Assembly (NCBI RefSeq): GCF_001687665.2
Contig: NZ_CP016543.2
Coordinates: forward strand, 3,241,372-3,305,371
DNA from: Planococcus donghaensis
Lineage (GTDB): Bacteria > Bacillota > Bacilli > Bacillales_A > Planococcaceae
Direction of reading: 5' to 3'
DNA: 64,000 bases
Shown here: piece after piece, positions 49,788 through 59,511 of the stretch
How positions within the stretch are numbered: the stretch's first letter is position 1
Layout of the letters: each line of letters starts with the position of its first letter
Position numbers and translations under genes: made by a program
The notes under the pieces: model-generated
Told to the model about the DNA's origin: nothing
Database searches by the model: none
The model's input: only the letters and a program-made list of their open reading frames with translations

Positions 49788-50345
49788 ATGACACCTTCTC
49801 GAATCATCGAGTTAAAGATGGAGAAAATAGCTCCTCAAGCGCTTTGGTTTAATGCCATTTTGCTTGTTGTCTTCGCTACGCTTTACCATCTTTTTAATGA
49901 ACCGTTATCTTTCGGTTTTTCTTTAACAGGTATTTCTTTGTTTATAACGGGCTATTTGGTGCTGATTGTTTTACATGAGCTTTTTCACTTAATCGGCTTT
50001 GTGTTATTTGGTAGAGTGCCTCTTTCTTCATTGAATTACGGTGTAAATCTGAAACTTGGCATAGCGTATGCCACTACCAATAAACCTATCCGAAATTTAG
50101 CGATGCGCAAAGCGTTGCTCTTCCCCTTTTGGACAACTGCCTTTATCCCGACTGTTTTAGGATTTTGGTTTGATAGTCAAGTGCTTGTTCTTTTAGGAGC
50201 CATGCTGACTGCCGGTGCTTTTGGCGACTTTATCATGTATAGCGAATTACGCAAAGAAAAAAACGCGGCCTGGATTCTTGATGATCCTTCGCTGCCGCGT
50301 CTTCATGTATACGATCATTATCCGGATAACGAAAGCACTGAGTAA
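49788..50345 (+). CDS. DUF3267 putative membrane zincin
   Basis: About 185 residues and four hydrophobic helices. One helix contains the metalloprotease-like HELFH (HExxH) within LVLIVLHELFHLIGFVLFG, the trait of the DUF3267 family (YhaL-type membrane zincins); no substrate is known. AAAGGATGTG precedes ATG 49788. An in-frame start at 49734 would sit in the intergenic promoter region. It is transcribed divergently from rpsF, and a terminator overlaps the stop. Confidence 0.75.
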   Translation: MTPSRIIELKMEKIAPQALWFNAILLVVFATLYHLFNEPLSFGFSLTGISLFITGYLVLIVLHELFHLIGFVLFGRVPLSSLNYGVNLKLGIAYATTNKPIRNLAMRKALLFPFWTTAFIPTVLGFWFDSQVLVLLGAMLTAGAFGDFIMYSELRKEKNAAWILDDPSLPRLHVYDHYPDNESTE

Positions 50346-50362
50346 TCTCGGTGCTTTTTTAT
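50333..50362. terminator. Terminator of the DUF3267 gene
   Basis: AAAGCAC-GAG and CTC-GTGCTTTTTT arms. It overlaps the stop codon and the end of the convergent gene. Confidence 0.8.
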
Positions 50363-50739
50363 GCCATCGAGTACCGTACTTCCCATTTTCCAGCTGGAAT
50401 TGGCTTTTTCAATAACTGTTCATCTTTTGCAAGATACGCAAACGTTTCAACAATTTTGCCGTTTACTTCTACTGAAATCTTTTTCTTGTCGTATAAATCC
50501 GTTTCAGGATTTCCTGAATAATCTTCTAGATAATCTAACGCTGGCCATAAAACGTCCGGAATATCATATATTTCCCCTTCAACTTGGCAGTCACTCGATA
50601 AAACCATTGCCGGGTAACCCAAGCCTGTATCATATAAAGAGCCTTTTGCCGTTGCGCGTTCTTCCACTAATTCAGCTTCATCCAAATAACAATGATACTT
50701 CCCGCCTTGTTTTAGCGTTCCGTATACAAATAACAACAT
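50359..50739 (-). CDS. Gamma-glutamylcyclotransferase-fold protein (AIG2/YtfP type)
   Basis: 126 residues. Opens with LFVYGTLKQGGKYHCYL, the substrate-binding YGTL loop of the GGCT/AIG2 fold; a conserved acidic residue follows in YLEDYSG. Relatives cleave gamma-glutamyl amines or have no known substrate. GGAGGAATAG precedes ATG 50739. Single gene, with terminators on both sides. Confidence 0.85.
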   Translation of the reverse strand: MLLFVYGTLKQGGKYHCYLDEAELVEERATAKGSLYDTGLGYPAMVLSSDCQVEGEIYDIPDVLWPALDYLEDYSGNPETDLYDKKKISVEVNGKIVETFAYLAKDEQLLKKPIPAGKWEVRYSMA

Positions 50740-50760
50740 TTTCTATTCCTCCATGCAAAA

Positions 50761-50782
50761 ACCGGATGCGGTCAGGCATCCG
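50761..50782 (-). terminator. ychF terminator
   Basis: CCGGATGC and GCATCCGG arms, with Ts on the minus-strand exit. Confidence 0.85.
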
Positions 50783-50838
50783 GTAGTTTTTAGTTTTGTA
50801 TTCTTTCGTTCAACGGAGCATAACGGTCGTTTCCGCTT

Positions 50839-51939
50839 TTAGACGTTAAATCTAAATAGCATTACGTCGCCGTCTTTGACGATGTATTCTTTACCTTCTT
50901 GACGCACTTTTCCTGCTTCTTTCGCTGCTGCCATTGATCCGATTTCGATCAAGTCATCATAAGCAACTGTTTCAGCACGGATAAATCCGCGTTCGAAGTC
51001 AGAGTGAATAACGCCGGCACATTGTGGTGCTTTCATGCCTTTTTTGAATGTCCATGCACGCACTTCTTGAACGCCCGCTGTGAAATAAGTGGCTAGTCCA
51101 AGCAAGCTGTATGAAGCTTTAACCAATAAATCTAAACCAGATTCTTTAATGCCCAACTCTTCAAGGAACATTTCTTTTTCCTCGTCTTCAAGTTCAGCCA
51201 TTTCTTCTTCGATTTTCGCACAGATTACGATCACGTCTGCATTGTCTTTTGCAGCAAAGTCACGTACGGTTTGAACGTATTTGTTGTTATCGGCATCTGC
51301 AATTTCATCTTCTGAAACGTTTGCTACGTAAAGCATTGGTTTGATTGTTAATAAGTTTAACCCTTTTGCAATCTTCAATTCATCTTCCGTGAATTCGATT
51401 GAACGTGCCAATTGACCGTTTTCAAAGGCTTCACGCAATTTCATAAGCACTGGCTCTTCTGCCACTGCGTCTTTGTCTTTTTGTTTTATTAATTTTGCTG
51501 CACGTGCAATGCGTTTTTCGATACTTTCCATATCAGCTAAGATTAACTCTAAGTTAATCACTTCAATATCAGAAATCGGATCTACTTTGCCCGTTACATG
51601 CGTTATGTTGTCGTCAGCGAAACACCGAACAACTTGGCAAATTGCGTCAACTTCGCGAATGTGAGATAAAAATTTATTTCCTAATCCTTCACCTTTGCTC
51701 GCGCCTTCTACAATTCCTGCAATATCCGTAAATTCAAAAGCTGTGGGAACCGTTTTTTTCGGTTCTACTAATTCCGTCAATTTATCAAGACGCTCATCTG
51801 GAACTTCAACAATTCCAACGTTTGGATCTATTGTACAGAACGGATAGTTTGCCGCTTCGGCACCCGCCTTAGTTATTGCATTAAATAATGTGGATTTCCC
51901 CACGTTTGGTAAACCTACAATCCCTGCAGTTAATGCCAT
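50839..51939 (-). CDS. ychF: Ribosome-binding ATPase YchF (Obg-like, YyaF)
   Basis: 366 residues, the usual length. P-loop [13 protein letters not shown] and [16 protein letters not shown]; the NxxE motif that makes it an ATPase is at NVSEDE. C-terminal TGS domain (about 280-366). It acts at the ribosome in stress responses. ATG 51939 is preceded by GAGGAAAGG. A GTG at 51948 would add three residues and sits too close to that Shine-Dalgarno. First to be transcribed after a small DUF951 gene. Confidence 0.96.
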   Translation of the reverse strand: MALTAGIVGLPNVGKSTLFNAITKAGAEAANYPFCTIDPNVGIVEVPDERLDKLTELVEPKKTVPTAFEFTDIAGIVEGASKGEGLGNKFLSHIREVDAICQVVRCFADDNITHVTGKVDPISDIEVINLELILADMESIEKRIARAAKLIKQKDKDAVAEEPVLMKLREAFENGQLARSIEFTEDELKIAKGLNLLTIKPMLYVANVSEDEIADADNNKYVQTVRDFAAKDNADVIVICAKIEEEMAELEDEEKEMFLEELGIKESGLDLLVKASYSLLGLATYFTAGVQEVRAWTFKKGMKAPQCAGVIHSDFERGFIRAETVAYDDLIEIGSMAAAKEAGKVRQEGKEYIVKDGDVMLFRFNV

Positions 51940-52027
51940 AGGATGCACAACCTTTCCTCTATATAAAACGAATTATTTTTTACACAACCATTTCATTATA
52001 AGAACGAAACAGGAAAATGTCCATTTT

Positions 52028-52228
52028 TCATTCACTTTCAGCTTTTACTAAAATCTTTTTCATCTTTTTATTAAATTCCATACGAGGAAGCATGACACTA
52101 TGCTGACAACCTTCACATTTAATCCGGACGTCTGCTCCCATGCGGATAATTTTCCATGCATTTGCTCCACAAGGATGGCCTTTTTTCATCTCCACTATGT
52201 CATTCAGTCCAAAATCCTTCATTTCCAT
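52028..52228 (-). CDS. DUF951 small protein (YyzM type)
   Basis: 66 residues. MKKGHPCGANAWKIIRMGADVRIKC in pieces, followed by CEGC, which suggests a small metal- or nucleic-acid-binding fold, function unknown. It lies between the MscS gene and ychF, a conserved place in Bacillales. AAGGAGACAAATTC precedes ATG 52228. Probably cotranscribed with both neighbours. Confidence 0.88.
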   Translation of the reverse strand: MEMKDFGLNDIVEMKKGHPCGANAWKIIRMGADVRIKCEGCQHSVMLPRMEFNKKMKKILVKAESE

Positions 52229-52242
52229 GAATTTGTCTCCTT

Positions 52243-53136
52243 TTATTCATTTTTAGCATTTTTCGTGATAGGAGATTCTCCTGGCGACCGTTGCACCATT
52301 AGCATACGCGGATAAGGAATTTCCACCCCTCGTTGATCTAAGAAATCTTTCAAATCACGACGTATTTCGCGCGCTACAGCAAAATGTTGCATTGGCATTG
52401 TTTCAGCGGTAATTCGCATAACCACTTCAGTTGTCGTTAAATTTTGCACTCCCAACAACTCTGCAGGCTTGATAATTTGTTCATATCGTTCCTGCAAGCT
52501 ATTTAGAAACTCCATAATTAACTCTTCTACACGCTTTATATCCGATTCGTAAGAGATATTGATATCGACCACCGCAATAGAGTTATGGATTGAAAAATTT
52601 ACTACATCCATTATATTGCCATTTGGAAAAATAAATAATTCTCCAGTCCATGCTTTTACCTTGGTTGTCCGTAATCCAATTTCTTCTACTGTTCCTTCAG
52701 CAGTACCAATACGGACATAATCCCCTACAGAAAACTGATCTTCAAATATAATGAAGAATCCTGTGATTACATCGCGTACTAGGTTCTGTGCACCAAAACC
52801 TACAGCCAACCCTAATACTCCTGCACCCGCGATGAGCCCTGTAATATCAATTGTAAAGGTCGCTAATATCGACACAACTGCTATAAAATAAACAACATAC
52901 GCTACGACATTCGACAATAATTTCGATAACGTTTGCTGTCTTCGCTCATTATAAACAAGTGGACCTTTAATCCGAACAGAAAAAGTTTTACGAATTAACA
53001 TACGCAATACTTTCACCAAAACAATGGCAGCTACTGTGATTAAAATCACTTTCAGAAAAACAACGAACAACCCTACCCACATGGCTTCATTAGAAAGCAC
53101 AGTTAAAATTCGTTGTGTTATTTTTTCAACATTCAC
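52243..53136 (-). CDS. Small-conductance mechanosensitive channel MscS family
   Basis: 297 residues. Three N-terminal membrane helices, with the pore-lining, Gly/Ala-rich third helix (GLIAGAGVLGLAVGFGAQNLVRDVI) followed by the beta domain with FIFPNGNIMDVVNFS. The protein opens under hypo-osmotic shock. GGAAGGTGAAAG precedes ATG 53136. It sits between DUF554 and DUF951 genes on the same strand. Confidence 0.94.
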   Translation of the reverse strand: MNVEKITQRILTVLSNEAMWVGLFVVFLKVILITVAAIVLVKVLRMLIRKTFSVRIKGPLVYNERRQQTLSKLLSNVVAYVVYFIAVVSILATFTIDITGLIAGAGVLGLAVGFGAQNLVRDVITGFFIIFEDQFSVGDYVRIGTAEGTVEEIGLRTTKVKAWTGELFIFPNGNIMDVVNFSIHNSIAVVDINISYESDIKRVEELIMEFLNSLQERYEQIIKPAELLGVQNLTTTEVVMRITAETMPMQHFAVAREIRRDLKDFLDQRGVEIPYPRMLMVQRSPGESPITKNAKNE

Positions 53137-53155
53137 TCTTTCACCTTCCCGGTTT

Positions 53156-53869
53156 TTACATCAAATTAAAATTATACATAACCGAAACGACTATCCCAAC
53201 TACTGCTATACCTGGCAATAAATTCGCTACTCTAATCTTCGTTACACCCATCAAATTCAATCCAATGGCAACAATCATAACGCCACCTGTTGCACTCATC
53301 TCTAAAATAAACATATCCAGCGCATCGGCAGGAATTGCCAAACTAATTTGAGTAGCAAACAACGCAATCAATCCTTGATAGACAAACACTGGAATGGCAG
53401 CTAGCATAACGCCAAATCCAAGTGTAGATGCTAAAATAATCGAAGTAAATCCATCTATAATCCCTTTCGAAATCAGGACTCCATGCTCATTGCTTAGTCC
53501 ACTTTCCATTGCACCGATAATCCCCATCGCTCCAATGACAAATATTAATGTCGCTGTGACAAACCCTTGCGCTAAACTTCCTTTGCTTTCTTTTGCCCCA
53601 AGCATACGTTCAATCCAATGACCAAACGCATTCAACTTGCCTTCTAAATTTGCCCACTCCCCAATCACTGTACCTAATACTAAACTAATAATAACAATTA
53701 CGAAGTTTTGACTTCCTAATCCCATGTCTAGCCCTAGCACTATGACTGATAAACCAATTACATACATTACCGTTTCTTTCATTTTCTCAGAAATATTTTG
53801 AAGAGCTCTTCCAAGTATGGTTCCCACTATAATCAATACTGCATTTATCAATGTTCCTAAGAGAACCAT
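53156..53869 (-). CDS. DUF554 family membrane protein
   Basis: About 237 residues and seven or so membrane helices. VLLGTLINAVLIIVGTILGR start and MGLGSQNFVIVIISLVLG segments fit DUF554, of unknown function. GGGGGAGAA supports ATG 53869, while an upstream Met at 53899 has no RBS. It occupies the place next to parB where spore formers such as B. subtilis carry yyaC. Confidence 0.85.
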   Translation of the reverse strand: MVLLGTLINAVLIIVGTILGRALQNISEKMKETVMYVIGLSVIVLGLDMGLGSQNFVIVIISLVLGTVIGEWANLEGKLNAFGHWIERMLGAKESKGSLAQGFVTATLIFVIGAMGIIGAMESGLSNEHGVLISKGIIDGFTSIILASTLGFGVMLAAIPVFVYQGLIALFATQISLAIPADALDMFILEMSATGGVMIVAIGLNLMGVTKIRVANLLPGIAVVGIVVSVMYNFNLM

Positions 53870-53955
53870 TACATTTCTCCCCCTTCGACTTTGCTTCATT
53901 TACAGCAAAGTCCTCTTCTCCCTCTTTCGAGAGCAATGTTCTATTTTTATTTATC

Positions 53956-53991
53956 AAAAACAGAACCTATTCCCCTGTTTCGGGAAATAGG
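53956..53991 (-). terminator. parB terminator
   Basis: CCTATTTCCCG and CGGGGAATAGG-type arms with a later T-run (GTTTTTG) on the minus-strand exit. Weaker than the other terminators. Confidence 0.55.
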
Positions 53992-53997
53992 CACTCG

Positions 53998-54831
53998 TCA
54001 ACTTAATAATTCTAAAATCCGTTCTAAGTCATCTTCTGAGAAAAATTCGATTTCTATTTTCCCTTTGTTCTTGTTTTTCTTAATTTGCACTTTTGTACCG
54101 AAACGATCTCTTAGTTCAGATTGTTTTTCTTCTATAAAAATATCTTTCTTTTTTTCGATTGTTTCACGTGGAACATTCTCATTTAATCGTTGAACGAGAT
54201 TTTCCAATTGACGAACATTCAGGTTTTCCTTCACGACTTTTTCAGCTGTTTCTGGAATAAGCTTTTTGCTTCTCAACCCCAATAATGTGCGTCCATGTCC
54301 CATCGACAATTCCTTATCAGAGATGAGTTTCCGAACGTTCTCCGGCAATGATAAAAGGCGAACGTGGTTGGCGATATGTGGACGACTCTTACCTAATCGG
54401 AAAGCCAACTGCTCTTGTGTTAAACTTAAAGCTTCCATTAATTTTTGGTAAGCTTCTGCTTCTTCAATTGGCGTTAAGTCTTCACGTTGAAGATTTTCTA
54501 ATATAGCAAGTTCCATCATTTGTTGGTCTGATAAATCTTTAACAATCGCTGGAACTTTCTTCAATTTCACTGATTTTGCTGCACGGAAACGACGCTCTCC
54601 AACCACGATTTCATATTTTTCTCCTACTTTTCTTACAACAATCGGTTGTAGAATCCCGTGCTCTTTAATGGATTCTGCCAATTCTTCTAAAGCCACTTGA
54701 TCAAAGATTTTCCGTGGTTGATATGGATTGGCTTGGATTTCGCCTACGTTGATTTGATTTACTTTATCTGTATCGCTAATTGTCTCACCTGGAAACAATG
54801 CATTAATACCTTTTCCTAGTCCTTTAGCCAT
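53998..54831 (-). CDS. parB: Chromosome-partitioning protein ParB (Spo0J)
   Basis: 277 residues. N-terminal CTPase region with GERRFRAAKS, a central helix-turn-helix (LTQEQLAFRLGKSRPHIANHVRLL in pieces) that binds parS, and a C-terminal dimer domain. It loads SMC at the origin region. It overlaps the end of soj by eight bases. A start at TTG 54837 is possible, but ATG 54831 (MAKGLGKGINAL) fits the family. A parS sits inside the gene at 54160-54175. Confidence 0.97.
   Translation of the reverse strand: MAKGLGKGINALFPGETISDTDKVNQINVGEIQANPYQPRKIFDQVALEELAESIKEHGILQPIVVRKVGEKYEIVVGERRFRAAKSVKLKKVPAIVKDLSDQQMMELAILENLQREDLTPIEEAEAYQKLMEALSLTQEQLAFRLGKSRPHIANHVRLLSLPENVRKLISDKELSMGHGRTLLGLRSKKLIPETAEKVVKENLNVRQLENLVQRLNENVPRETIEKKKDIFIEEKQSELRDRFGTKVQIKKNKNKGKIEIEFFSEDDLERILELLS
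54160..54175. promoter_or_regulatory. parS site inside parB
   Basis: TGTTTCACGTGGAACA, a full match to the bacterial parS consensus TGTTNCACGTGAAACA read on the other strand. Confidence 0.95.
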
Positions 54832-55585
54832 TATCAATCACTTCCTTTGCCAATTCTAAATACACTTCTGCGCCTCTGGATTTTGGATCATAAATAATAA
54901 TTGGCTCTCCATGGCTCGGTGCTTCACTTAATCTTACGTTTCTTGGAATAATGGTTTTATACACTTTATCTTGGAAATATTTTTTCACTTCTTCTATTAC
55001 TTGTACTCCTAAATTCGTTCGCGCATCTAACATCGTCAGCAGTACACCATCAATCATTAAATCATGATTTAAATGTTTTTGTACTAAGCGAATCGTACTC
55101 AATAACTGGCTTAATCCCTCTAATGCATAATATTCACATTGTACGGGAATAATGATTGCATCAGAAGCTGTTAAAGAATTTAACGTCAATAACCCTAAAG
55201 ATGGCGGACAATCAATGATTATGTAATCGTACATATCTTTGACTTCTGCTAATGCATTTTTCAAGCGCGCTTCTCTCGAGATAGTCGATACCAACTCGAT
55301 TTCAGCTCCTGCTAAAGAAATGGTGGCTGGAACTACATGTAAGTTTTCCACTTTTGTTTCCATTATTGTATCTTTAACCGCAATGTCATCGATTAGCACT
55401 TCATAAATGCATTTCTCTACATCGCCTTTATTGACGCCTACTCCACTTGTCGCGTTTCCTTGAGGATCGATATCTATTAAAAGAACTTTTTTGCCTAAAT
55501 AAGCAAGGCAGGCACTTAAGTTCACTGAAGATGTTGTTTTTCCTACGCCGCCCTTTTGATTGGCGATCGCAATAGTTCTACCCAC
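54824..55585 (-). CDS. soj: Chromosome-partitioning ATPase ParA (Soj)
   Basis: 253 residues. Deviant Walker A KGGVGKTTSSVNL (11-23), DIDPQGNATSG and a Walker B IIDCPPSLG. It binds DNA non-specifically when ATP-bound, moves origins with ParB, and in Bacillus also controls DnaA. Coupled to parB. The upstream gap to noc is short (about 220 bases), with AT-rich sequence and the noc terminator. Confidence 0.97.
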   Translation of the reverse strand: MGRTIAIANQKGGVGKTTSSVNLSACLAYLGKKVLLIDIDPQGNATSGVGVNKGDVEKCIYEVLIDDIAVKDTIMETKVENLHVVPATISLAGAEIELVSTISREARLKNALAEVKDMYDYIIIDCPPSLGLLTLNSLTASDAIIIPVQCEYYALEGLSQLLSTIRLVQKHLNHDLMIDGVLLTMLDARTNLGVQVIEEVKKYFQDKVYKTIIPRNVRLSEAPSHGEPIIIYDPKSRGAEVYLELAKEVIDNG

Positions 55586-55770
55586 ACTTGCACCAACTTT
55601 CTTTATTACTTTCTTTATTTTACTGCGGAATCTGTATTTTAGCTATTTTATTGTCGTTAAAAACAGCTTAAGGTGCCATTTATTCGTTGAACGTCAGAAG
55701 CTTATATTATAGGAGTTTCCTATTTTTCTATTGTATCAAAATTTTTCAACAATACGATGTTCTAATCATT

Positions 55771-55804
55771 AAAAAAGCTCTTTCCAAACTTGGAAAGAGC
55801 TTTT
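55771..55804 (-). terminator. noc terminator
   Basis: AAAAAGCTCTTTCC and GGAAAGAGCTTTT arms, with Ts on the minus-strand exit. Confidence 0.9.
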
Positions 55805-55806
55805 CG

Positions 55807-56670
55807 TTATTTTTTCTTCGGAATTTTCACGGTGATTTGATAATATTCATCGTGTTCTTCTTCCTCTGTCGTCAAATCAATACCACTTTTGGAAACCATG
55901 CTCAACGATTCTTTAATCGTATTCATCGCAATGCGCATGTCTCTGCTAAAGGCTTTTTTACGTGCTTTTGGTTTTTTTGGCTCAGTTGAAAGCAATTTGG
56001 TTACTTTCGCTTCTAACTGTTTTACGTTCAAGCTTTCTTCGATGGTTTCATCAAACAACTTTTTCTGTTGTTCTGCATCTTTTACTTGCAACAAAGCTCT
56101 TGCGTGCCGTTCTGTCAGCTGCCGATTAAGTAATGCTGTCTGGATCTCTTCTGGCAGTTTTAATAAACGTAATTTATTGGCAACTGTTGACTGGCCTTTA
56201 CCAAGGCGCTGCGCTAAAGCTTCTTGTGTGATTTCTTGTATATCTAGCAAATTGCGATAAGCATGCGCTTCTTCTATCGAAGTAAGTTCCTCGCGCTGAA
56301 GATTTTCAATCAAAGCGATAGATGCCGTTTCTTTATCACTTAAGTTACGGATAATCGCCGGTACTTCTGTCCACTCGAGCGATTTCATTGCACGGAAACG
56401 TCGTTCACCAGCGATTATTTCATACTCGCCTTCTCTTTCAGAATTTCGTACCACAATCGGTTGAATAACACCGTGGACATGAATGGTTCGTGCAAGTTCT
56501 TCGATCTTTTCTTCATCAAAAATTGTTCTCGGTTGGTATTTGTTTGCATGTATTTTATCGAGCGGCAATTTCATGACTTCTTCTGACGCTTTGTGTTCTG
56601 CTATTTCCTTCTTCGCTGTATCATTTGCTTTATCTCCGCCTCCGAAAAAACGAGAAAAAGGACTTTTCAT
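55807..56670 (-). CDS. noc: Nucleoid occlusion protein Noc
   Basis: 287 residues, ParB paralogue. Amphipathic N-terminus [14 protein letters not shown] for membrane contact, [13 protein letters not shown]ase motif, helix-turn-helix near [22 protein letters not shown]. Noc blocks division over the nucleoid through its own binding sites. AAAGGTGGTGC precedes ATG 56670; TTG 56676 is an alternative. The distance to soj and the separate terminator suggest a separate transcript from soj-parB. Confidence 0.96.
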   Translation of the reverse strand: MKSPFSRFFGGGDKANDTAKKEIAEHKASEEVMKLPLDKIHANKYQPRTIFDEEKIEELARTIHVHGVIQPIVVRNSEREGEYEIIAGERRFRAMKSLEWTEVPAIIRNLSDKETASIALIENLQREELTSIEEAHAYRNLLDIQEITQEALAQRLGKGQSTVANKLRLLKLPEEIQTALLNRQLTERHARALLQVKDAEQQKKLFDETIEESLNVKQLEAKVTKLLSTEPKKPKARKKAFSRDMRIAMNTIKESLSMVSKSGIDLTTEEEEHDEYYQITVKIPKKK

Positions 56671-56730
56671 CCTCAAGCACCACCTTTTACAAGCTCACTT
56701 TATTGCTGAAGATCATTCACTTTTATTGCT

Positions 56731-56760
56731 CTCTTAATGTTCCACGTGAAACATTAAGAG
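56731..56760. promoter_or_regulatory. parS site inside an extended palindrome at the rsmG 3' end
   Basis: The parS TGTTCCACGTGAAACA (56738-56753) is flanked by CTCTTAA and TTAAGAG, giving a 30-base palindrome with one mismatched pair. It overlaps the rsmG stop codon, so it may double as an mRNA hairpin. Confidence 0.93.
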
Positions 56761-57467
56761 ATAGGTGATTTGTTTGGAACTCCAGCTTTCCGTGGATATT
56801 TCTTTGGTGTTTCTTTGAACTTTTTAAATACTTGAATGTAACGTTCGCTTTCTTCTATCGGCAATAAGAACGAATGAACGGCTTCTAGCTTTACACCTAA
56901 TTTTTGTAATGCTTTTTCTGCATCATCTAATTCATCTGAAGCTGAGGCTGCTTTCATCGCTGCAAAGACGCCGCCTTTTTTAACAAGTGGAACACATAAT
57001 TCGGCCAACACGGATAATCTAGCTACCGCGCGGGCTGTTACAACATCGTAGCTTTCCCGATGAATAGATTGGCCAAAGTCTTCTGCTCTCGAATGAACAA
57101 ATTGGACTTTAGTTAATTCAAGTTCACCGCTCAAATGCTGTAAAAATTGAATGCGTTTGTTAAGAGAGTCCACTATCGTAACCTCAATATGGGGAAAACA
57201 GATTTTTAGTGGGATACTGGGGAATCCTGCACCTGCACCAACATCACAAATTTTCATAGGCTTTGTGAAATCTAAATAAAATGCTGCAGTAATTGAGTCA
57301 TAAAAATGTTTTAAATATACAGCAGGTTGTTCTGTAATCGCTGTAAGATTCATCTTGTCGTTCCATTCAACTAACTCTTTATGATAGACCCGGAATTGCT
57401 CAAGTTGTTTATCGGTTAAGACGATCCCTTTTTCACTGAGGGCATCTTTAAACTGTTGTTCATTCAA
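56754..57467 (-). CDS. rsmG: 16S rRNA (guanine527-N7)-methyltransferase RsmG (GidB)
   Basis: 237 residues. SAM-binding class I methyltransferase with [14 protein letters not shown] and the [13 protein letters not shown] segment. It methylates G527 near the decoding site. GGAGG precedes ATG 57467. A hairpin lies between it and mnmG. Order mnmE-mnmG-rsmG-noc is standard in Bacillales. Confidence 0.97.
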   Translation of the reverse strand: MNEQQFKDALSEKGIVLTDKQLEQFRVYHKELVEWNDKMNLTAITEQPAVYLKHFYDSITAAFYLDFTKPMKICDVGAGAGFPSIPLKICFPHIEVTIVDSLNKRIQFLQHLSGELELTKVQFVHSRAEDFGQSIHRESYDVVTARAVARLSVLAELCVPLVKKGGVFAAMKAASASDELDDAEKALQKLGVKLEAVHSFLLPIEESERYIQVFKKFKETPKKYPRKAGVPNKSPIS

Positions 57468-57512
57468 ACTAGCTTCCTCCCTCTTTCTTAATCTTTTATG
57501 TAAATTAAGAAA

Positions 57513-57537
57513 TGGACTGGTGTGAGCCAGTCCATTC
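57513..57537 (-). terminator. Hairpin between mnmG and rsmG
   Basis: ATGGACTGG and CCAGTCCAT arms. The T-run on the minus-strand exit is poor, so it may be only a partial terminator or a processing site. Confidence 0.6.
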
Positions 57538-57599
57538 TATTGTTAGCTTATGCCTTTAGTTGTTTTACATTAAATAGCTAAAAGTTTGGGCTTTTCTTA

Positions 57600-59489
57600 T
57601 TAAACAGAGATTTTTGCAATCTTTCCTTGTTCAATATACACCAATAAGATGGATATGTCAGCCGGATTTACGCCAGAGATGCGTGATGCTTGTGCAATCG
57701 ACAACGGGCGAACTTCTGCCAGTTTGCCGCGAGCTTCAGTCGCAATTCCAGAGATTGCATGATAATCAATGTTATCAGGAATTTTTTTGTTTTCCATTTT
57801 TTTGAGTTTATCAACTTGCATTAATGATTTCTCAATATAACCTTCATATTTGATATGAATTTCAACTTGTTCTTTTACTTCATCCTCAAGATTTACAGTT
57901 GAAGCAGTCAATTGCGAAATCATATCATACGTCATTTCGGGTCTCTTTAATAAGTCCGCTCCACGAATACCATCTTTTAATTCACTGCCCCCTGCATCAC
58001 GAATTGCTTGCTGGGTTGCTTCGTTTGGTTTGATCATGACACTTCTTAAGCGTTTAATTTCTTCTTCAATCCGCTCTTTTTTCGAAAGAAATTTCACGTA
58101 ACGGTCTTCTTTTACCATGCCAATGGCATATCCTAGTTCTGTTAAACGCATATCTGCATTGTCATGGCGTAGTAATAAGCGGTATTCAGCACGTGACGTT
58201 AGTAAGCGATATGGCTCATTTGTGCCTTTTGTTACTAAATCATCGATTAATACACCGATATACGCATCTGAACGACTTAAGATGACTTCTTCTTTGCCCA
58301 ACACTTTTGCTGCTGCATTGATGCCCGCCATTAGTCCTTGACCAGCTGCTTCTTCGTAACCAGATGTTCCGTTAATTTGACCTGCCGTATAAAGATTTTC
58401 AATTTGTTTCGACTCTAATGTCGGCCATAATTGCGTGGGCACAATGGCATCATACTCGATGGCATATCCTGCACGCATCATTTCGGCCTTCTCGAGCCCT
58501 GGAATCGATTCTAACAGCTTCCGCTGGACGTGTTCAGGTAAACTAGTTGAAAGGCCTTGTACGTAAACCTCACGCGTATTACGACCTTCTGGTTCTAAAA
58601 AGATTTGATGACGCGGTTTGTCATTAAAACGCACCACTTTGTCTTCGATAGAAGGGCAATAACGCGGACCCGTTCCTTTAATCATTCCAGAATACATCGG
58701 TGACAAATGAAGATTGTCATCAATTACTTGATGCGTTTCTTCGTTTGTGTACGTTAACCAGCATGGTAGTTGATCCGTAATGTATTCAGTCGTTTCGTAA
58801 CTAAATGCACGTGGCACATCGTCGCCAGGCTGAATTTCCGTTTTGCTGTAATCAATGCTGTTACTGTTTACACGTGGAGGTGTTCCTGTTTTAAAGCGAA
58901 CTGTTTCAAAGCCAAGCTTCTCCAGGTTTTCTGCCAATTTAATGGAAGGTTGCTGATTATTCGGACCGCTTGAATAACGCAGATCCCCAATAATGATTTC
59001 CCCACGCAAGAAAGTTCCTGTCGTAATTACGACAGAATTTGCACGATAAATGCCCCCTACTTGCGTAATCAGACCTTGAATTTTACCGTCTTCAACGATC
59101 AATTCTTCTGCAATTCCTTGGTGTAAACTTAAGTTTGGCTCTTCTTCCATCAAGCGTTTCATTTCTTGTTGGTATAGAACTTTATCGGCTTGTGCACGCA
59201 GTGCGCGAACAGCAGGTCCTTTAGCTGTATTTAACATTCTCATTTGAATGTGTGTTTTATCGATTACGCGCCCCATGGCTCCGCCAAGTGCGTCTATTTC
59301 ACGTACGACTATGCCTTTTGCTGGTCCCCCAATAGATGGGTTACATGGCATAAATGCGATCATATCCAGATTCATCGTCAAAACAAGCGTTTTAGCGCCC
59401 ATTCGCGCAGACGCAAGAGCAGCTTCCGCTCCTGCATGTCCAGCTCCTACAACGATGACATCGAACGTGCCTGCTTCGTATTGTGGCAT
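57600..59489 (-). CDS. mnmG: tRNA uridine-5-carboxymethylaminomethyl modification enzyme MnmG (GidA)
   Basis: 629 residues. FAD-binding [17 protein letters not shown] near the start, [11 protein letters not shown], and the C-terminal MnmE-interaction region. With MnmE it adds cmnm5 to wobble U34 of several tRNAs. Close spacing to mnmE (22 bases) suggests one operon. Confidence 0.98.
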   Translation of the reverse strand: MPQYEAGTFDVIVVGAGHAGAEAALASARMGAKTLVLTMNLDMIAFMPCNPSIGGPAKGIVVREIDALGGAMGRVIDKTHIQMRMLNTAKGPAVRALRAQADKVLYQQEMKRLMEEEPNLSLHQGIAEELIVEDGKIQGLITQVGGIYRANSVVITTGTFLRGEIIIGDLRYSSGPNNQQPSIKLAENLEKLGFETVRFKTGTPPRVNSNSIDYSKTEIQPGDDVPRAFSYETTEYITDQLPCWLTYTNEETHQVIDDNLHLSPMYSGMIKGTGPRYCPSIEDKVVRFNDKPRHQIFLEPEGRNTREVYVQGLSTSLPEHVQRKLLESIPGLEKAEMMRAGYAIEYDAIVPTQLWPTLESKQIENLYTAGQINGTSGYEEAAGQGLMAGINAAAKVLGKEEVILSRSDAYIGVLIDDLVTKGTNEPYRLLTSRAEYRLLLRHDNADMRLTELGYAIGMVKEDRYVKFLSKKERIEEEIKRLRSVMIKPNEATQQAIRDAGGSELKDGIRGADLLKRPEMTYDMISQLTASTVNLEDEVKEQVEIHIKYEGYIEKSLMQVDKLKKMENKKIPDNIDYHAISGIATEARGKLAEVRPLSIAQASRISGVNPADISILLVYIEQGKIAKISV

Positions 59490-59511
59490 GTTCGTTCATT
59501 CCCTTCGAGTT

